Shown: piece after piece, positions 35,100-54,379 of the stretch
Layout of the letters: each line of letters begins with the position of its first letter
Numbering within the stretch: position 1 is the first letter of the stretch
Source of the DNA: Megamerina dolium
Lineage: Eukaryota > Arthropoda > Insecta > Diptera > Megamerinidae
Direction: 5' to 3'
Assembly: GCA_963854835.1 (NCBI GenBank)
Contig: OY978525.1
Span: forward strand, 86,791,171 to 86,855,170
DNA length: 64,000 bases
Notes under the pieces: generated by a model
Told to the model about the DNA's origin: nothing
Databases searched by the model: none
What the model saw: the letters and a program-made list of their open reading frames with translations, nothing else
Program-made: the position numbers and the translations under genes

Positions 35100-38000
35100 A
35101 ATATATCGAGAATCGAACCAGCTCCTTCGGGGGAGTATTTGAAGGTCTATATCTTCTAGTAGGCTATTCAGACCCTTTTTTGGCATAAAGGTCCGCCTTC
35201 ATGTCCTGGCACCCAGATCAGAGACACCTGATTGTGGATGGCTAGTTTGTTGAGTGCAATGTTACTCTGTGAGGACTTTTGATTTGAATGTCTAGCTTTT
35301 AAGAGCTTTGAGGACTGATTGACTGTCTGCGATTATTTTTATTTTAACTCTTTGGAATCCTCTTTTGGATAGAATTTCCACTGTTTCCATTATAGCATAA
35401 AGCTCTGCATGGAAAATTGTGGTGTCCGCACTTAGTGTTATTGATTTGTGTGTGCTAGGTGCCACTATTCCTGCTCCTACACTCTGAAGCGTTTTGGATC
35501 CACCTGTATACCATTTTTGCGAATCGCCGCGTACCGATGTTGGGGAAGCGTTCCACTCTCCCCTGACGGGAAAATGACTTTATATCTCTTGGTCAAATTG
35601 AGTATTTGGGCTGTGTGGTCACTTGTCTGAGTCATATGCGTAACATTTCCGACCGTGTTTAAGATCATTAGGTGTCCAGTCAGATTACCTAGTTTGAATA
35701 TTTCTTTCATATGAATTGAGAGTGCTTGCATTGCAGCAGCCTCTTGTATTGCTATATGTAGTGATGGTAAATTTAACAACGCTTCCATGCCAACAGTTGG
35801 GGAAGTTTTCATAGCCCCTGTGATACTTAGGCACGCTAGCCTTTGTAATTTGCAGTTTTAATATAGCTGTTGTTTGGTTGGTTCTTACCCACCATATCAA
35901 TGCCCCATATAGTATGATGGGTCTAAACATTTAGGTGTAACTCCCGAAGGTCATTTTGGACCCCAGGATTTCCCTAGAAGTTGCTTTGTGGTCCAAAGGT
36001 TTTTTGTGGCTTTTGTCATTACTGAATTGAGGTGTGCTTCCCATGTGAGTTGCTTATCCAGGATGATCCCTAGATATTTTACCTCTTCCTTCATGGGTAT
36101 TTCTATCTCGTTTATTTTAAATATGGGAGTGTCAAATTTCCTTTTTCTGGTGAAAGGGATTATAGTGGTTTTGGTAGGGTTAATTGATAATTGAGATTTC
36201 CCTTTTTGATAAGCAAATTGTAGCTTGTGTAGTGTAGTGTTAGAAATTACCTCCTCTCTTAAGTAGCAGTCCAATATCTTCTCAATGGTTTTCAACATGA
36301 AGGACGTTAGACTGATTGGCCTGTAGGATTTGGGAGATTCAGGGGGTTTGTGGCCGCCCTTTGGTATGAATATAACCTTGACCTCTCGCCAAATCTTTGA
36401 AACATATCCCAATATTAAGCTGGATCTGAAGATTTGAACCAGGATGTGTATTAGTCCCTTAGAAAGTAGGGCTGGAAATATACCATCAGGTCCGGGTGAC
36501 TTGTAGGGTTTGAACGAGTTGATTGCCCATTCTACCCTTTCGAAGTAGACTTTTCTAAAGATAGTAGAGTGTCTCGCCCTATAGTTATTGTATGCTGACA
36601 CCCCTTGATCGTTGTCTCTGGTTGTGTTAAGTTCAGAGAAATGAGCTCTAAGAAGAAGCTCTAGTGTACTACTAAAAGTGTTGGTGAAAGTGCCATCCGG
36701 TGCCTTTCGTGCGCCAATTGGGTTGGTTACCTCCTTGGACAATGACTTTTGTATTCTGGCTGTGGTTGGGCCATCTCTAAGTTCCTCACAGAAGTTTATC
36801 CATGGGTTCCTTTTCGACTTCCTTAGTTCCTTGTTATATAATGTTAGGGCTATCCTATATTCGTCCCATGTTTTGTTTTTCTTTGCATCATTGAATTTAT
36901 ATCTTGCTGTTTGACGCAGATTGGCAAGTTCTTTGTTCCATCAAGGAGCCCTCTTTATTGAGAATTTTGTTTTGAGCGGACTACATTCATAATATCAGGA
37001 TATAATGGAGTCAGTCAAAGTTCAAACTGATGCATCCAATTCCTCTGTCGATTTTGTGGGAAGCATGCTTCTAGTTAGTTTAGATTCTAAACAGTCTGAG
37101 TATTTGTCCCAGTTGGTTGCTTTAGGACTTCCGTAGAGCATTACGCTCTTAATTAATCCCATGATTTCAACAAGTATATGTTTATGATCAGACATCGAGT
37201 CCTCATCTGAGTCTCCAGTTTGTGTACATATCAAGTTAGTTGTTTGTTATGTGTGTTAAGTCGAGGACCTATTTTCGTATAGGTTTTTCGAAGGTAGGTT
37301 TATTACCTCTGTTTGCAATAGCTATGTTAATTTGTATAAGAAATTCTAGAAGTGACTCACCTCTTGTGTTTTTATCTGTACTGCCCCAGATTGTATTGTG
37401 TGCATTTGCATTGCAGCCAATAATTAAGGTCTTATTGTATATCTTGCAATAGTATACTAAGCCTATAATGTTCGGTGGTGGTGTTTCGTCGGCGTCTCCT
37501 GGAAAGTAGGCTGAGACTATAACAGCCTTTATTTTCTTCCCATTATAATCCGCTTCAATTAGTATTGCTGCCGTGTCGCCATTCATAAATTCTATAAATG
37601 GCAGATATTTTATATCGGTATCAATGATAAGTGCAGCCCTTGGTTGCACCCACATTATAGATTACCTTTGTGTTTGGTATGTTGAGGCCTACTATTTTGC
37701 CTCTATATATCTGGGGCTCCTAAATAAGCCCTATGTTGGTGCATTCGCCGGCAAACCTTCTGCTAAGTTCAGCCGTTGCAGCCTTAGCATGGTGAAGATT
37801 TCCCTGGATGCACTTCATGTTTTGGTTGCAGGGTCGAGGTTGGATGGAGTACTATCGTCTTCTTCTTCCAACTCAACAGCTTCCATTTTATCCGCCAGTG
37901 CGTCAGCATGGACGGATGCAGCTTTTAGCCTAAGGGTCACCTGGCTGAAGCGGAAGTTCACCTTCTCGCTGGATTCCACAAGGCTGGCTGCTGATTTCTG

Positions 38001-38720
38001 GTCAACTGCAAGGACCAGAGTTATGTAGGAGCCTCTTTCAGCTCTTTTGAGTGTACGCCACGAATTGACGTAGAGTTCTCCGTTTTGCCCCTGTAAAAAG
38101 TCCAGGATCCTGGAAAACTCCAGGGACTAGGAATTGCGGAAGTACTCCACTGCGATCCGTAAATGAGGTATCTTAGATTCCTCTGTGGCCCATGGTGAAG
38201 CGCCTTCTCAAGGCAACGCATTAGTGATGGTCACCTTTTGCCATTCTGTTTACGCGCTATCCGTACAGTACAGGACCATATATCCTGCTTTATAGATGGC
38301 GCCCAGGAATGCTGGTTTTGTAGCCTGTTTTTTTTCGGCTATAATTTTGTCCAGAATGAGTGTCTGGATGGAGTCCATCTGCTCTGTTGTTAGGGGCGTA
38401 TTGGAATAGTCCCTTGCGAGCACTGTCATTTTGATGCTTGTCACCACATCGTTATAGGTGGCAGTGGGCTGCCTCATCTTAGCTGTGGTGACACTTTTTT
38501 TCGTAGTATTTGCAGCAGGTGTTGCTGCTTCTGCCGGTTTTGCAGCTTCTGCTGCGGCCCCAGCGACTAGATACCCTCTAGCTATAGATTCCTCGGCATA
38601 TGCTGTTCCCCCTTGGATTGGGGTTTGTGTAGAGTTTTCTCTTCTACCCCGTCTATATCAACCACACCCTCAGCAGAGACATGACCTAACTGAGGAGCGT
38701 GTTACCGGTGGTCGTCATAT
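35100..38720 (-). pseudogene. Decayed LOA/I-group-like non-LTR retrotransposon (ORF1, endonuclease, RT, RNase H)
   Basis: Read on minus from right to left. About 38640-37800 is ORF1-like: an Ala-rich start, MRQPTATYNDVVTSIKMTVL at about 38477, then broken frames. At 37655-37269 lies an endonuclease piece (AALIIDTDIKYLPF, IVSAYFPGD, IIGCNANAHNTIWGS). At 36742-35951 the RT N-terminal half (YKSPGPDGIFPALLSKG, VIFIPKGGHK, SYRPISLTSFMLKTIEKILD, LQFAYQKGKS) is joined directly to a post-catalytic part (LSINPTKTTIIPFTRKRKF, VKYLGIILDKQLTWEAHL). The YADD-containing core is therefore deleted near 36195. At about 35515-35160 a ribonuclease H region is readable (GGSKT...SVGAGIV, FHAELYAIMETVEIL, IIADSQSVLKAL). 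Many frameshifts show it is dead. The LOA-like label rests on the EN-RT-RNase H order. Confidence 0.75.
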
Positions 38721-38789
38721 GAAGATTATAGACGCACTTCCATTAGCCTGGCAGTTACGGCACAGAAGTAACTAGACCACTGCGTGATT

Positions 38790-39242
38790 CCCTCTACATA
38801 GACAAATGGTTGACCACCGATGGACTTTTACAAAAGAAAAATAATAATATATAGATATTGTGAATGACACGAATGTTGGCAGCATCGAAACGAATGTCAA
38901 CAAAAAGAAATAGGCGATAACCAGAACACGCCAACGAGAAAGAAAGAGTTGAATCTCGACTACGATAAAGGAAGATTCTGGAGTGTTGCCAACAGAGTAT
39001 AAATAGAGCCAGTGTTGACAAATGCAAATCAATCTAATCCCGAACGTACAGTACAGAGGCAAAAGTTGCAAGTACATTAAAAGAGTTATTGTAAATAGTT
39101 GATTATAAACAGAGTTGATTAAATAAATTGTTGCTGTATATAATTGTACAAAATAAGTGCTGCAATTATTATTGACAGAATCTAGTGATCGAACAAGGTT
39201 AATTCAAATATAATTAAACGCTCACAAAATAAAAACGTAACA
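38790..39242 (+). mobile_element. Candidate solo LTR or promoter-bearing repeat
   Basis: The segment contains a strong core promoter box (GAGTATAAATAGAGCC, TATA at about 38998) and downstream AATAAA-type sites (39122, 39226). It ends CGTAACA at 39242, the same terminal heptamer that ends the candidate LTR at 13875 when that one is read on minus. No coding content. The 5' edge and a target duplication could not be placed, so an LTR identity is tentative. Confidence 0.35.
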
Positions 39243-39738
39243 ATGTTTAAAAATCAGTAACTAAAAAATTTTTTTTCATACATCTTTTTCATCTTACACC
39301 CCCTTTCCAAAACCTGGCTACACCACTGTGCTTATATGTACTTATATACTAATATATTATATACCAATATAATGTAACTAAATCATCATCATATATAAAT
39401 ATAATTAGATATTAATTTACTTTTTAATTAATGTGATTTTACTTTAATTCAAATAAAATATAGTAAGATCAATAAAAAAATTAATTCCAGAAAAGTATTA
39501 AATCATTTCCAATTTACAAATAGATCCAAACCCATTTCTGTTTTATTTTAAAACCCCAAAAATTATACAATTTAGTCCTAAGGCTTATTTTTGAGAAGAA
39601 AATCTGCTTTAAATGAATTCCAAATATATAATACCAAGAATACTTACTCTCTTAATGTTTGCTCTCTATTTTTGCTTAAAGCAGTAAGGTTGTAATGTAA
39701 TACTTTTTGGCATTGTTATATATATGTATATATATATA
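39243..39738. other. AT-rich intergenic
   Basis: A sequence reading CCTGGCTACACCACTG at about 39313-39328 is the inverted counterpart of the GTAGCCAGG motif near 34950. A short TA run precedes the Tc1-like element. No gene. Confidence 0.45.
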
Positions 39739-41518
<1,780 letters not shown>

Positions 41519-41520
<2 letters not shown>

Positions 41521-42021
41521 CCAAAGTGGTATTAAAATTAAACTCAATAATAATTTTTTTCCTTCTTATAAATACGAGTATAATCAGGCACTTTAATTGA
41601 GTTTAGTACAACTTTCGCATAAAAACGTTTTGTAGAGAAAAACTACATTTAGTATGAGGCAGGGTATGACGTACCCAAGAAAGGTTTACACACGAATATA
41701 ACGTTCAGTGTTCCACACAATACTGCGATCACGTTATCTCCTCCTGTGCACCTTTGACTGCAGCTATTTAGGGCGCCAATGTTGCCAGACAAATATTATA
41801 AAATTGAAACAACTATAACAACTTTTAATTATTGGTATGAGATACCTTGCCCCATATTCCTTGGGATAAGTATTGGAATTTTGAATTTTTGTTCTTTATT
41901 TATTTACTTATTTAAAGAAAGTTATGTACATATATGAATTTCATTCCAATATTGGGCAATGTACATTGAACGTGATGATAATATAGAAGTAGTAAATACA
42001 TACATATATGCCCATCATCAA
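41519..42021. other. 3' flank of sulfotransferase gene A
   Basis: AT-rich DNA downstream of the stop codon on minus. No gene or recognisable repeat. Confidence 0.45.
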
Positions 42022-46908
<4,887 letters not shown>

Positions 46909-47949
46909 TTTATTTACATCCATTGAAATTAATTTAATTGAAAAACATACAATTGTTGCAGATTCAAAAATTAAATCGTCACCACACAAATTATGTCATA
47001 TTACAAAAGTTTATGTAATACTACGCAGCGAAGAGCCGGATTATATAAACTTGTATCATTCGATAACATGGATGAAACCCAATGCGAATTGGTGCGCATT
47101 TAGTGGATATGAAAACCAAGCGCTTCTTATAAGTTTTCACAAAGCATTCAGTGTAAATTAAATCAGTAATAACTACTTATAAAATATTCAGTAGCATTAT
47201 AATTTACTATAACCAAATAATTGTTCACTCACTTTAAAAAGGAATTTTATGTACAATTATTTAAATGCGTGTTATTTTGTCGAAATTGAATGTTAATTCT
47301 AAGTCAACTGCTAACTAATCACTGATTTGAAGTGCTGCATATTGCCTACTCAAAGCCCAACAGAATTTAAGATTGGGTAACGACGAAAATAAACCAGTAT
47401 TTGTCAATAAGTCAAAACATATTGATGAGCAAAGCGTAGATAGAGCAAGATAACAAATCAATAATTTCGCAAATTTTGTTTTCTACGTCATTATAGCTGT
47501 TATCTATATCAACACAATAGATCTCCAAATTATGAATGCCGAGAGCTTTATAGGTTAAATTTTCATAAAAAATTATGCGCTGCGATATCAAAAGATTGTT
47601 ATAGAGATTGTAAGACTATGTGGTAATGAAAAAGTGACATAATTAGGAAATCTACATATTTTATTTGTGTCATAATTAATAAAATTCACTATTAAAAGAA
47701 CAAAGTAATATATTTTATTCCAACTTCTCATCATATTTTAATAGAATCGTAGCTATTTCTCTGTTGTGATTTATGTTGTGCCCATCACCTTGATCAACGC
47801 TCTGCGGTGTTTTTGCCTTAGAATAAAAAAAATTGAATTGTTCCTTGTAAGTAATTGAAATAAGCTCCGGAGTTGTATAAAACTATAAATTCTTAATTAG
47901 CACCAGATAAAAATTAAAAAATTTTCCTTTAGATAACAATGATATATTA
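46909..47949. other. 5' flank of sulfotransferase gene A
   Basis: AT-rich. An upstream in-frame Met exists at 46989, but homology to gene B supports 46908 as the start. No other gene recognised. Confidence 0.45.
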
Positions 47950-48437
47950 GGTGTAGATGGCTTTAGTAATCTGTATCTCGCGTAGTATAAGTGCGATCGG
48001 GTTACGCTAGATGGCGTTAGAAAGATAGGAATTTCTACTAAATAAACTTTTCAGGCAGTTTTCTGATTGCTTGACTCAGTATTGTTTGAGCACGCGTCAA
48101 AGATGGATACCAGTATAGAGAAAATATGCCTATTTTACAGTTTTTCTTCGATAAAGGCGAAAACGGAAGCCACACGGCTGAAAATGTGAATAGTGTTTAT
48201 GGTCCTGATACTGTAACAGCCAATCACGTGCAATTTTGGTTTCGTTGATTCCGTTCCGGTAATTTTGATGTAAAAGATGCAAGGCCAATTGCCGAAAATA
48301 AATATAAAATAATGGAAATCGTCGTAAAAGCACTATTGCCCAGGAGCTAAACATAGCACAAAATACCATTTGGAACCATTTAAATAAATAAAATCTTCAA
48401 TTGAATGCCAAAATAATATATTTCCTTTTATTACACC
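47950..48437 (+). mobile_element. Mariner remnant, N-terminal part only
   Basis: The right end (complement of GTGTAATAAAAGGAAATA) matches the terminal repeat of the element at 20893. The left end starts GGTGTAG after TA. Frames at 48090-48370 read FFFDKGENGSHTAENVNSVY and GPDTVTANHVQFWFR, the mariner helix-turn-helix domain, with frameshifts. The catalytic domain is absent. TA duplicates flank it (47948-49 and 48438-39). Confidence 0.78.
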
Positions 48438-48439
48438 TA

Positions 48440-50477
48440 ATATTAGTGCTGTTTTAAGGATAAAACATCAATTAATACAGATGAGAAGCATTTAAAAAAA
48501 AGTTAAACTTGTAACTGGTAGAGGCTCTGTGACTGTTTTATATGAATTTTATGTTTTATAGCATCTTAACGAAGGGGTAACAAAATCAAATGAAATAATT
48601 AAACAAATTTAATGGTTTAAGATCTTAGAAATAATTTATATTATAATATAATTCTTATAACTGTTTACATGGGCATAAGTGCAGAATAGCCCACTTAAAG
48701 GGAAAAAATGTGAAAAAATAGGCCCTATTTTTGTGAATATAAAAAAAAAACAAAAATTGTTCGTCACTAACGCCCATATAAGGCGTGGCTCAAGGTCAAA
48801 GTTTACATTATTTAAATTTTAAATAATGTTATTATTATGTTATTTTAATACTTTTCAGTGCTGAAAAGTTACGATCAAAGTAAAAAATTTGAAAAATATT
48901 TTTTTCAAAAATAATTACTATTGACCTATAAAAAATATTGAACCATATTCAAGGCCATACAATTACCTTTTCAATGGTCTATAAAACATATTTTTAGAAA
49001 ATGCTTATATATTTTCAATATTTTTTTTTAAGTTGATATTTCATGAAAGTTTTTCAATATGGATGGCTTTTGATAGAATTTCCTGTATGTCTTCAAATTT
49101 AGTTCCGCGACTATCAGTAATTTTAGATAAAAGTCTTTTTTGATAGCCGGCCTTGGGCCGGGCACAAGAAATAATCTTATAGACCCGACGCCGGCTTGGC
49201 GACCATCAGTATTTTCAGATAAAAGTCTTTCTTCTTTACTTTTCCTTCGTAACTTGTTTCTTGTCAGCAATATTTATTTATAAAAGAAATTGAATTTAAA
49301 AATATAGCTGTATTTTTAACTCATTCAGTGTTTTAGTTGCGCTCCAAGTTTTTATACAATTAGTTCATGTGCTGAAGTGTTTATCAAAATAATTCGCATT
49401 AACTAAACCATTTATATTCATATAAATGAAGATCTAATTGATTTGTGGATATCCGCCTATATTAATGAAAGATCGTCAATTCTTCATTCTCTTTGTGTTT
49501 CCGAACTGTGGAAATAAATTTCTGTGATTATAACCTGAGCTTAAGCATCGATCGGTTTAACGCTTCGATGATACAGAAGTGGAAACAAAGTCATTGCAAA
49601 AAAGAGAGGTTCTATCGAAACTATTCTGGTTTTTAAGCAATTCACAAAGTTTTTTAAATCGCGCAACTTTTAGGATTTAATGTCTCAGGTTCGACCGAAA
49701 ATAAAAAAAAAACTCTTTACGTAAAATAAGTTTTCACGTGTATTAGGATTTCTCTGGGAAAAATGTTTTAACGGAATAGCGTTAGGTCAATATTTTGAAA
49801 ACTGATAAAGTTATGTCAGTTTCTGTGTTACTTAAATCGCAATATTTTGGATTCTACTTTTGTATTATGTAAAAATGTATGGTGCGTTCATTTATCCCTG
49901 GGGACGAACGAGCATGAAAAAGCCACTTAACACTTTTGTTGTGAGCCAAAATAATGCTCATCAAATTACGCTATTTGACTCACTACAAATGTTACATTAA
50001 TATTACTATTATGTGTGCATACTATATGAATATAATGGGTTTTAGTATACTTATAAAAATGCGTGGTTAAGGTTATGGGACCTCACTGTATGCTTATGGA
50101 ATAATTTCGGAACCATGCAAAAAAGGAGGAAGAAGAAGAAAAATAATAAATAAATAATAAAATAATAAACAATAATAAAAGAACCAACGGGTTATCGTAC
50201 GTCACTGTATGATTATGAAATAAATCAACAATCATACATAGTAAAAATAAAGTGAACCAAAAAGAAAAAAAAAACAAAGTAAGCAATAATCATGAATACA
50301 TTTAACAACAGGTGTTAAATAAAAATAATACTTATGACCTACTGAAGAAATTGCAATGAACCGACCTACTGAAGAAATTGCAATTTCTCCAGAAATCTTT
50401 TATTCAAAAACGGTGTTAAATTGTAAATTATGTCATATATTTAAATAAACTAAAGGAAGGCCTGAAATAAAGACAGT
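48440..50477. other. AT-rich intergenic, one small direct duplication
   Basis: A stretch reading gcgactatcagta..ttagataaaagtctttt (about 49109-49141) is repeated at about 49198-49231, with ggccgggc and a cgacgccggcttgg piece between. No gene is recognised. Confidence 0.45.
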
Positions 50478-50480
50478 TAT

Positions 50481-50970
50481 AGCCTAGACAGACGGCAGCC
50501 TAATTCCGGATTACCAAGTTAATTCGAATTAACTCGGGCATTAACTGCAGCTAATCCGCATAAACTCTATTAGTTAATTCTCAAAATAAAAGAGGATTAG
50601 GTCAATTTGCGCTGGCAACACCGCTTAAAATTGTCTATTGTGAATTTTTCTCGATCCATTTTACAAAAAATTAGGTGTGTTCGCTAACAAAAAACTTTCA
50701 ACAATTGTTAACAGTTTTCAACAATTACGAACGGTGAATGTCAATTTACAAGTTTCTGATAGTTTTCAGTTCACTACTTCTTGTAGATTTTCTCATATCG
50801 AGAGTGACAGATGACAGAAATTGATAGTGATAGTATTGAAAGTGAGCAGACCTAATAAATCAGCAATCAGCCGTTTAGTTAATCCGCAATACTGCCGTCT
50901 GTCAGGTTATTATTTTATTCGGAATAAGTGCGCCGGTAATCCGAAATTAGGCTGCCGTCTGTCTAGGCTA
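50481..50970. mobile_element. PIF/Harbinger-type MITE, copy 1 (490 bp)
   Basis: Terminal inverted repeats start TAGCCTAGACAGACGGCAGC and extend about 36 bp. The target duplication is TTA (50478-50480 and 50971-50973). A 3-bp TWA duplication is the hallmark of PIF/Harbinger. It is inverted relative to copies 2 and 3 and more diverged from them. Non-coding. Confidence 0.9.
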
Positions 50971-50999
50971 TTAGTCGCAATGTAGAAGTATTACATACA

Positions 51000-51230
51000 A
51001 GGTGTGACAATTATGCCTCTAGTGCTCTCGTCGAAGCCAGTTGTATGGTCTGAATGTCATCAAAAAGCATCCTTTCAACTTCAATTGCAGTTTTGGGAAA
51101 AAAAAGAAGTCGCACGGTGCCATATCAGGTGAATACACACAGACCTGATTCCGAGCCAAAAATTGACGAACAATGATTGCTGTGTGACTCGGGGCATTAT
51201 CGTGCTCTATGTTAAAATTACAACATCAAA
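51000..51230 (-). pseudogene. Mariner transposase fragment (C-terminal catalytic part)
   Basis: Minus-strand reading gives EHDNAPSHTAIIVRQFLARN then YSPDMAPCDFFFFPKTAIEV and RMLFDDIQTIQLASTRAL. This holds the second catalytic Asp and the SPD motif of mariner transposases. Both ends are missing. Confidence 0.75.
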
Positions 51231-51804
51231 CGAACACGTGTTTTGTAAAATGAATGTTAATAAACATTAAATGTCAATCAAATGCCATGAAATTTTGACA
51301 GTTAGTAGAGGAAGGTTGAAGCTTCAAAACGCATGTACTCATACATAGAAGACGAGCTTGGTTGCTGAGGTATGGTTCGAGTCTTAATACATAATTGTAT
51401 ATGGATTCGATTTAGTTCGTTCTACATCCGGATATATAATTTCACGCACTTTAATTCTTTCATATATTATAATTTTTTACGATTTAATAAAAGTGTTGTG
51501 TCTGTTCTTCTGACACCGTGACTTCTCCTTAGATAACTTATTTTCTAGGACTTACCTCTTTTACTCTGCTCATGTCTCCCGCAAATTCTCTTTCACACAA
51601 CACAATTATTTTTTAGTTTAATAACAGTCCGTCTTTATTTAGTTCCCTTTTACAATGTGTTTTCCTTTCTCTCTTTCACTATGTATTCATAAGTTCACAG
51701 GACGCTAAATATATATATAACTTTTATTTTTGTAGGATATTAAATCGTTTACAACATAACTTTTGCATTTGTAGGATATTAAATCGTTTCACAATGTACT
51801 CTTA
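51231..51804. other. Intergenic, nothing recognised
   Basis: Includes a small direct repeat (tttgtaggatattaaatcgttt at about 51732 and 51771). No gene. Confidence 0.45.
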
Positions 51805-52332
51805 TAGCCTAGACAGAAGGCAGCCTAATTCCGGATTACCGGCGCACTTAATCCGAATAAAATAATAACCTGACAGACGACAGTATTGCGGATTAACTAA
51901 ACGGCTGATTGCTGTTTTATGAGGTCTGCTCACTTACATTACTATCACTATCAATTTCTGTCATCTGTCACTCTCGATATGAGAAAATCTACAAGAAGTA
52001 CGTGAACTGAAAACTATCAGAAACTTGTAAATTGACATTCACCGTTCGTAATTGACAGCTGGATTTATTTGTTCGCCAACACTTTTCATGTTGAAAACTG
52101 TAAACAATTCTTGAAAGTTTTTTGTTAGCGAACACTCCTAATATTTTGTAAAATGGATCGAGAAAAATTCACAATAGACAATTTTCAGCAGTGTTGCCAT
52201 AGTAAATTGCCCTAATCCTCTTTTATTTTGAGAATTAACTCATAGAGTTTATGCGGATTAGCTGCAGTTAATTCCCGAGTTAATTCGAATTAACTCGGTA
52301 ATCCGGAATTAGGCTGCCGTCTGTCTAGGCTA
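51805..52332. mobile_element. PIF/Harbinger-type MITE, copy 2 (528 bp)
   Basis: Same terminal repeats as copy 1. TTA target duplication at 51802-51804 and 52333-52335. Almost identical to copy 3 and in the same orientation. Confidence 0.92.
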
Positions 52333-52395
52333 TTAGTAGTATGCATGCACCGCTTTTCGAGTTATCTTATTTCACTAGATTAACTAACTCACTAA

Positions 52396-52923
52396 TAGCC
52401 TAGACAGACGGCAGCCTAATTCCAGATTACCGGCGCACTTAATCCGAATAAAATAATAACCTGACAGACGACAGTATTGCGGATTAACTAAACGGCTGAT
52501 TGCTGTTTTATTAGGTCTACTCACTTACATTACTATCACTATCAATTTCTGTCATCTGTCACTCTCGATATGAGAAAATCTACAAGAAGTACGTGAACTG
52601 AAAACTATCAGAAACTTGTAAATTGACATTCACCGTTCGTAATTGACAGCTGGATTTATTTGTTCGCCAACACTTTTCATGTTGAAAACTGTAAACAATT
52701 ATTGAAAGTTTTTTGTTAGCGAACACTCCTAATATTTTGTAAAATGGATCTAGAAAAATTCACAATAGACAATTTTCAGCAGTGTTGCCATAGTAAATTG
52801 CCCTAATCCTCTTTTATTTTGAGAATTAACTCATAGAGTTTATGCGGATTAGCTGCAGTTAATGCCAGAGTTAATTCGAATTAACTCGGTAATCCGGAAT
52901 TAGGCTGCAGTCTGTCTAGGCTA
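52396..52923. mobile_element. PIF/Harbinger-type MITE, copy 3 (528 bp)
   Basis: Begins 63 bp after copy 2 and has the same length. The target duplication is TAA (52393-52395 and 52924-52926), so it inserted independently and is not a tandem duplicate. Confidence 0.92.
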
Positions 52924-52926
52924 TAA

Positions 52927-53529
52927 CCTATCTTCGCAATGTGTTTCAGCACAACCAACATTATTGAACTGTTAGTGCAAATGGGAGTTATGCGCATGTG
53001 CGAGATTTATATGTGTTAGTATACGTGTATAATTGACAACTAATCCATACAAGCAAATTTCAAATGACCACGTACGGATACAAAAAAAGGGATTATCAAA
53101 AAAAAAAAAAAAAAAAGAGCCATAAATATTATATAATTTTTTGTTTCAATGCTAGTTAATTCAATTTATTACGGTCGTATTATTTTCTTATCTTGGTCTT
53201 ATTTTGTATATGCTTCTATCGCTTTTCTGCTTTCAAAAAATATACGTGTGTCAAGATATAAACTTATTATTAATTTACATAATTCAGTAAGATGGTTACG
53301 TATGTAAGAAATTATTGTTAAAAAGTTTTCCATTCTGATATCAAAAGTTATAGCTACATTTTGAGATATATTATTTATTAAAAATGATTTGGCAATTTGT
53401 ATAAAAATTGTCTTGTGATTATTTTGTATATCATAAAAATATCACAAACATTTTTAGAAGGTGCGACAAAATGCCCAAAATTTTCGCATTTCACTCCTCA
53501 CTAATTTTGAATATAAATAACATCTACAT
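52927..53529. other. AT-rich intergenic
   Basis: Contains a 15- to 19-bp A-run at about 53099. No gene. Confidence 0.45.
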
Positions 53530-53602
53530 ACATAAGTATATGCAAGGTATATTCATTTCGGTTAGATGTTTGCAACCACTTGAAGGAATCTCAGAGATAT
53601 AG

Positions 53603-53682
<80 letters not shown>

Positions 53683-54240
53683 GATCAGCGTCGCTTAAAC
53701 CTTCGACTTAACGATGTTCGTCCGTCCGTCTGTCTGTCACTTGGCTGGTGGTTTTGACGAAATTTGACACAAGTAACCTATGATCCAAGAGTACGGAGGG
53801 GATTGATATTGGTCATGATCGGTCAACCGCCACGCCCACACCAAGCATTCAAAGCGACTAACCTCGGAATTTCCAAAATCTTTAACTTGTTATAACTCAC
53901 TTAATATACCATCTGGGACAACAATATTTAGCACGTACAGTTATATTATACTGCTACATAATCCTGACAAAAATGAGTGAGCCACTCCTACTCCCATACA
54001 ATTTGCCTGTAGTCGGAAATAATCAGGCTTTAAATCAGCAATCCACTCCTACTTTTTTATGTGGCTCCCATACAAAGTCGAGTGAGTTAAACAAAAACTT
54101 GTAAGCGCCATAACTTACAAATTATTTAGCATAGAACAACCATGTTTTAGTTATAAATTAGTATTATAAGGGTAACTAGATTTACAAGAAATGGGCGCAT
54201 AACGCCCAAAAATAATTTCTAACGTTCCTGGAATTTATGT
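53530..54240 (-). repeat. Interspersed repeat family A, copy 2
   Basis: Reverse orientation of the repeat at 2230-3165: it runs from the AAGGTATATTCATTTCGGT end through CGTCCGTCCGTCTGTCTGTC to gtggctcccatacaaag. A (TA)n array of about 70 bp (53607-53680) has expanded inside it where copy 1 has only atatatatac. Confidence 0.78.
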
Positions 54241-54379
54241 CAAATTAAGCGTCATTTCTGTAAGATAGAGAATCGGTTTCCTCAATCATATAACAATATA
54301 TATGTACGGTAATGTTCTCCCTCGGTATCCATAGTTAGAGTTAATATAGTAGTAATATATATTCGATCGGAACAGTAGA

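Noticed and set aside
46909..46989. Upstream Met start for sulfotransferase A (and 58905-58991 for B)
   Set aside because: The N-terminal extensions differ between the paralogues, while similarity begins exactly at MEFEEIKP.
50060..50290. Leu/Phe-rich minus-strand frame
   Set aside because: It is the complement of A-rich (AATAAA, AAAAAG) simple sequence.
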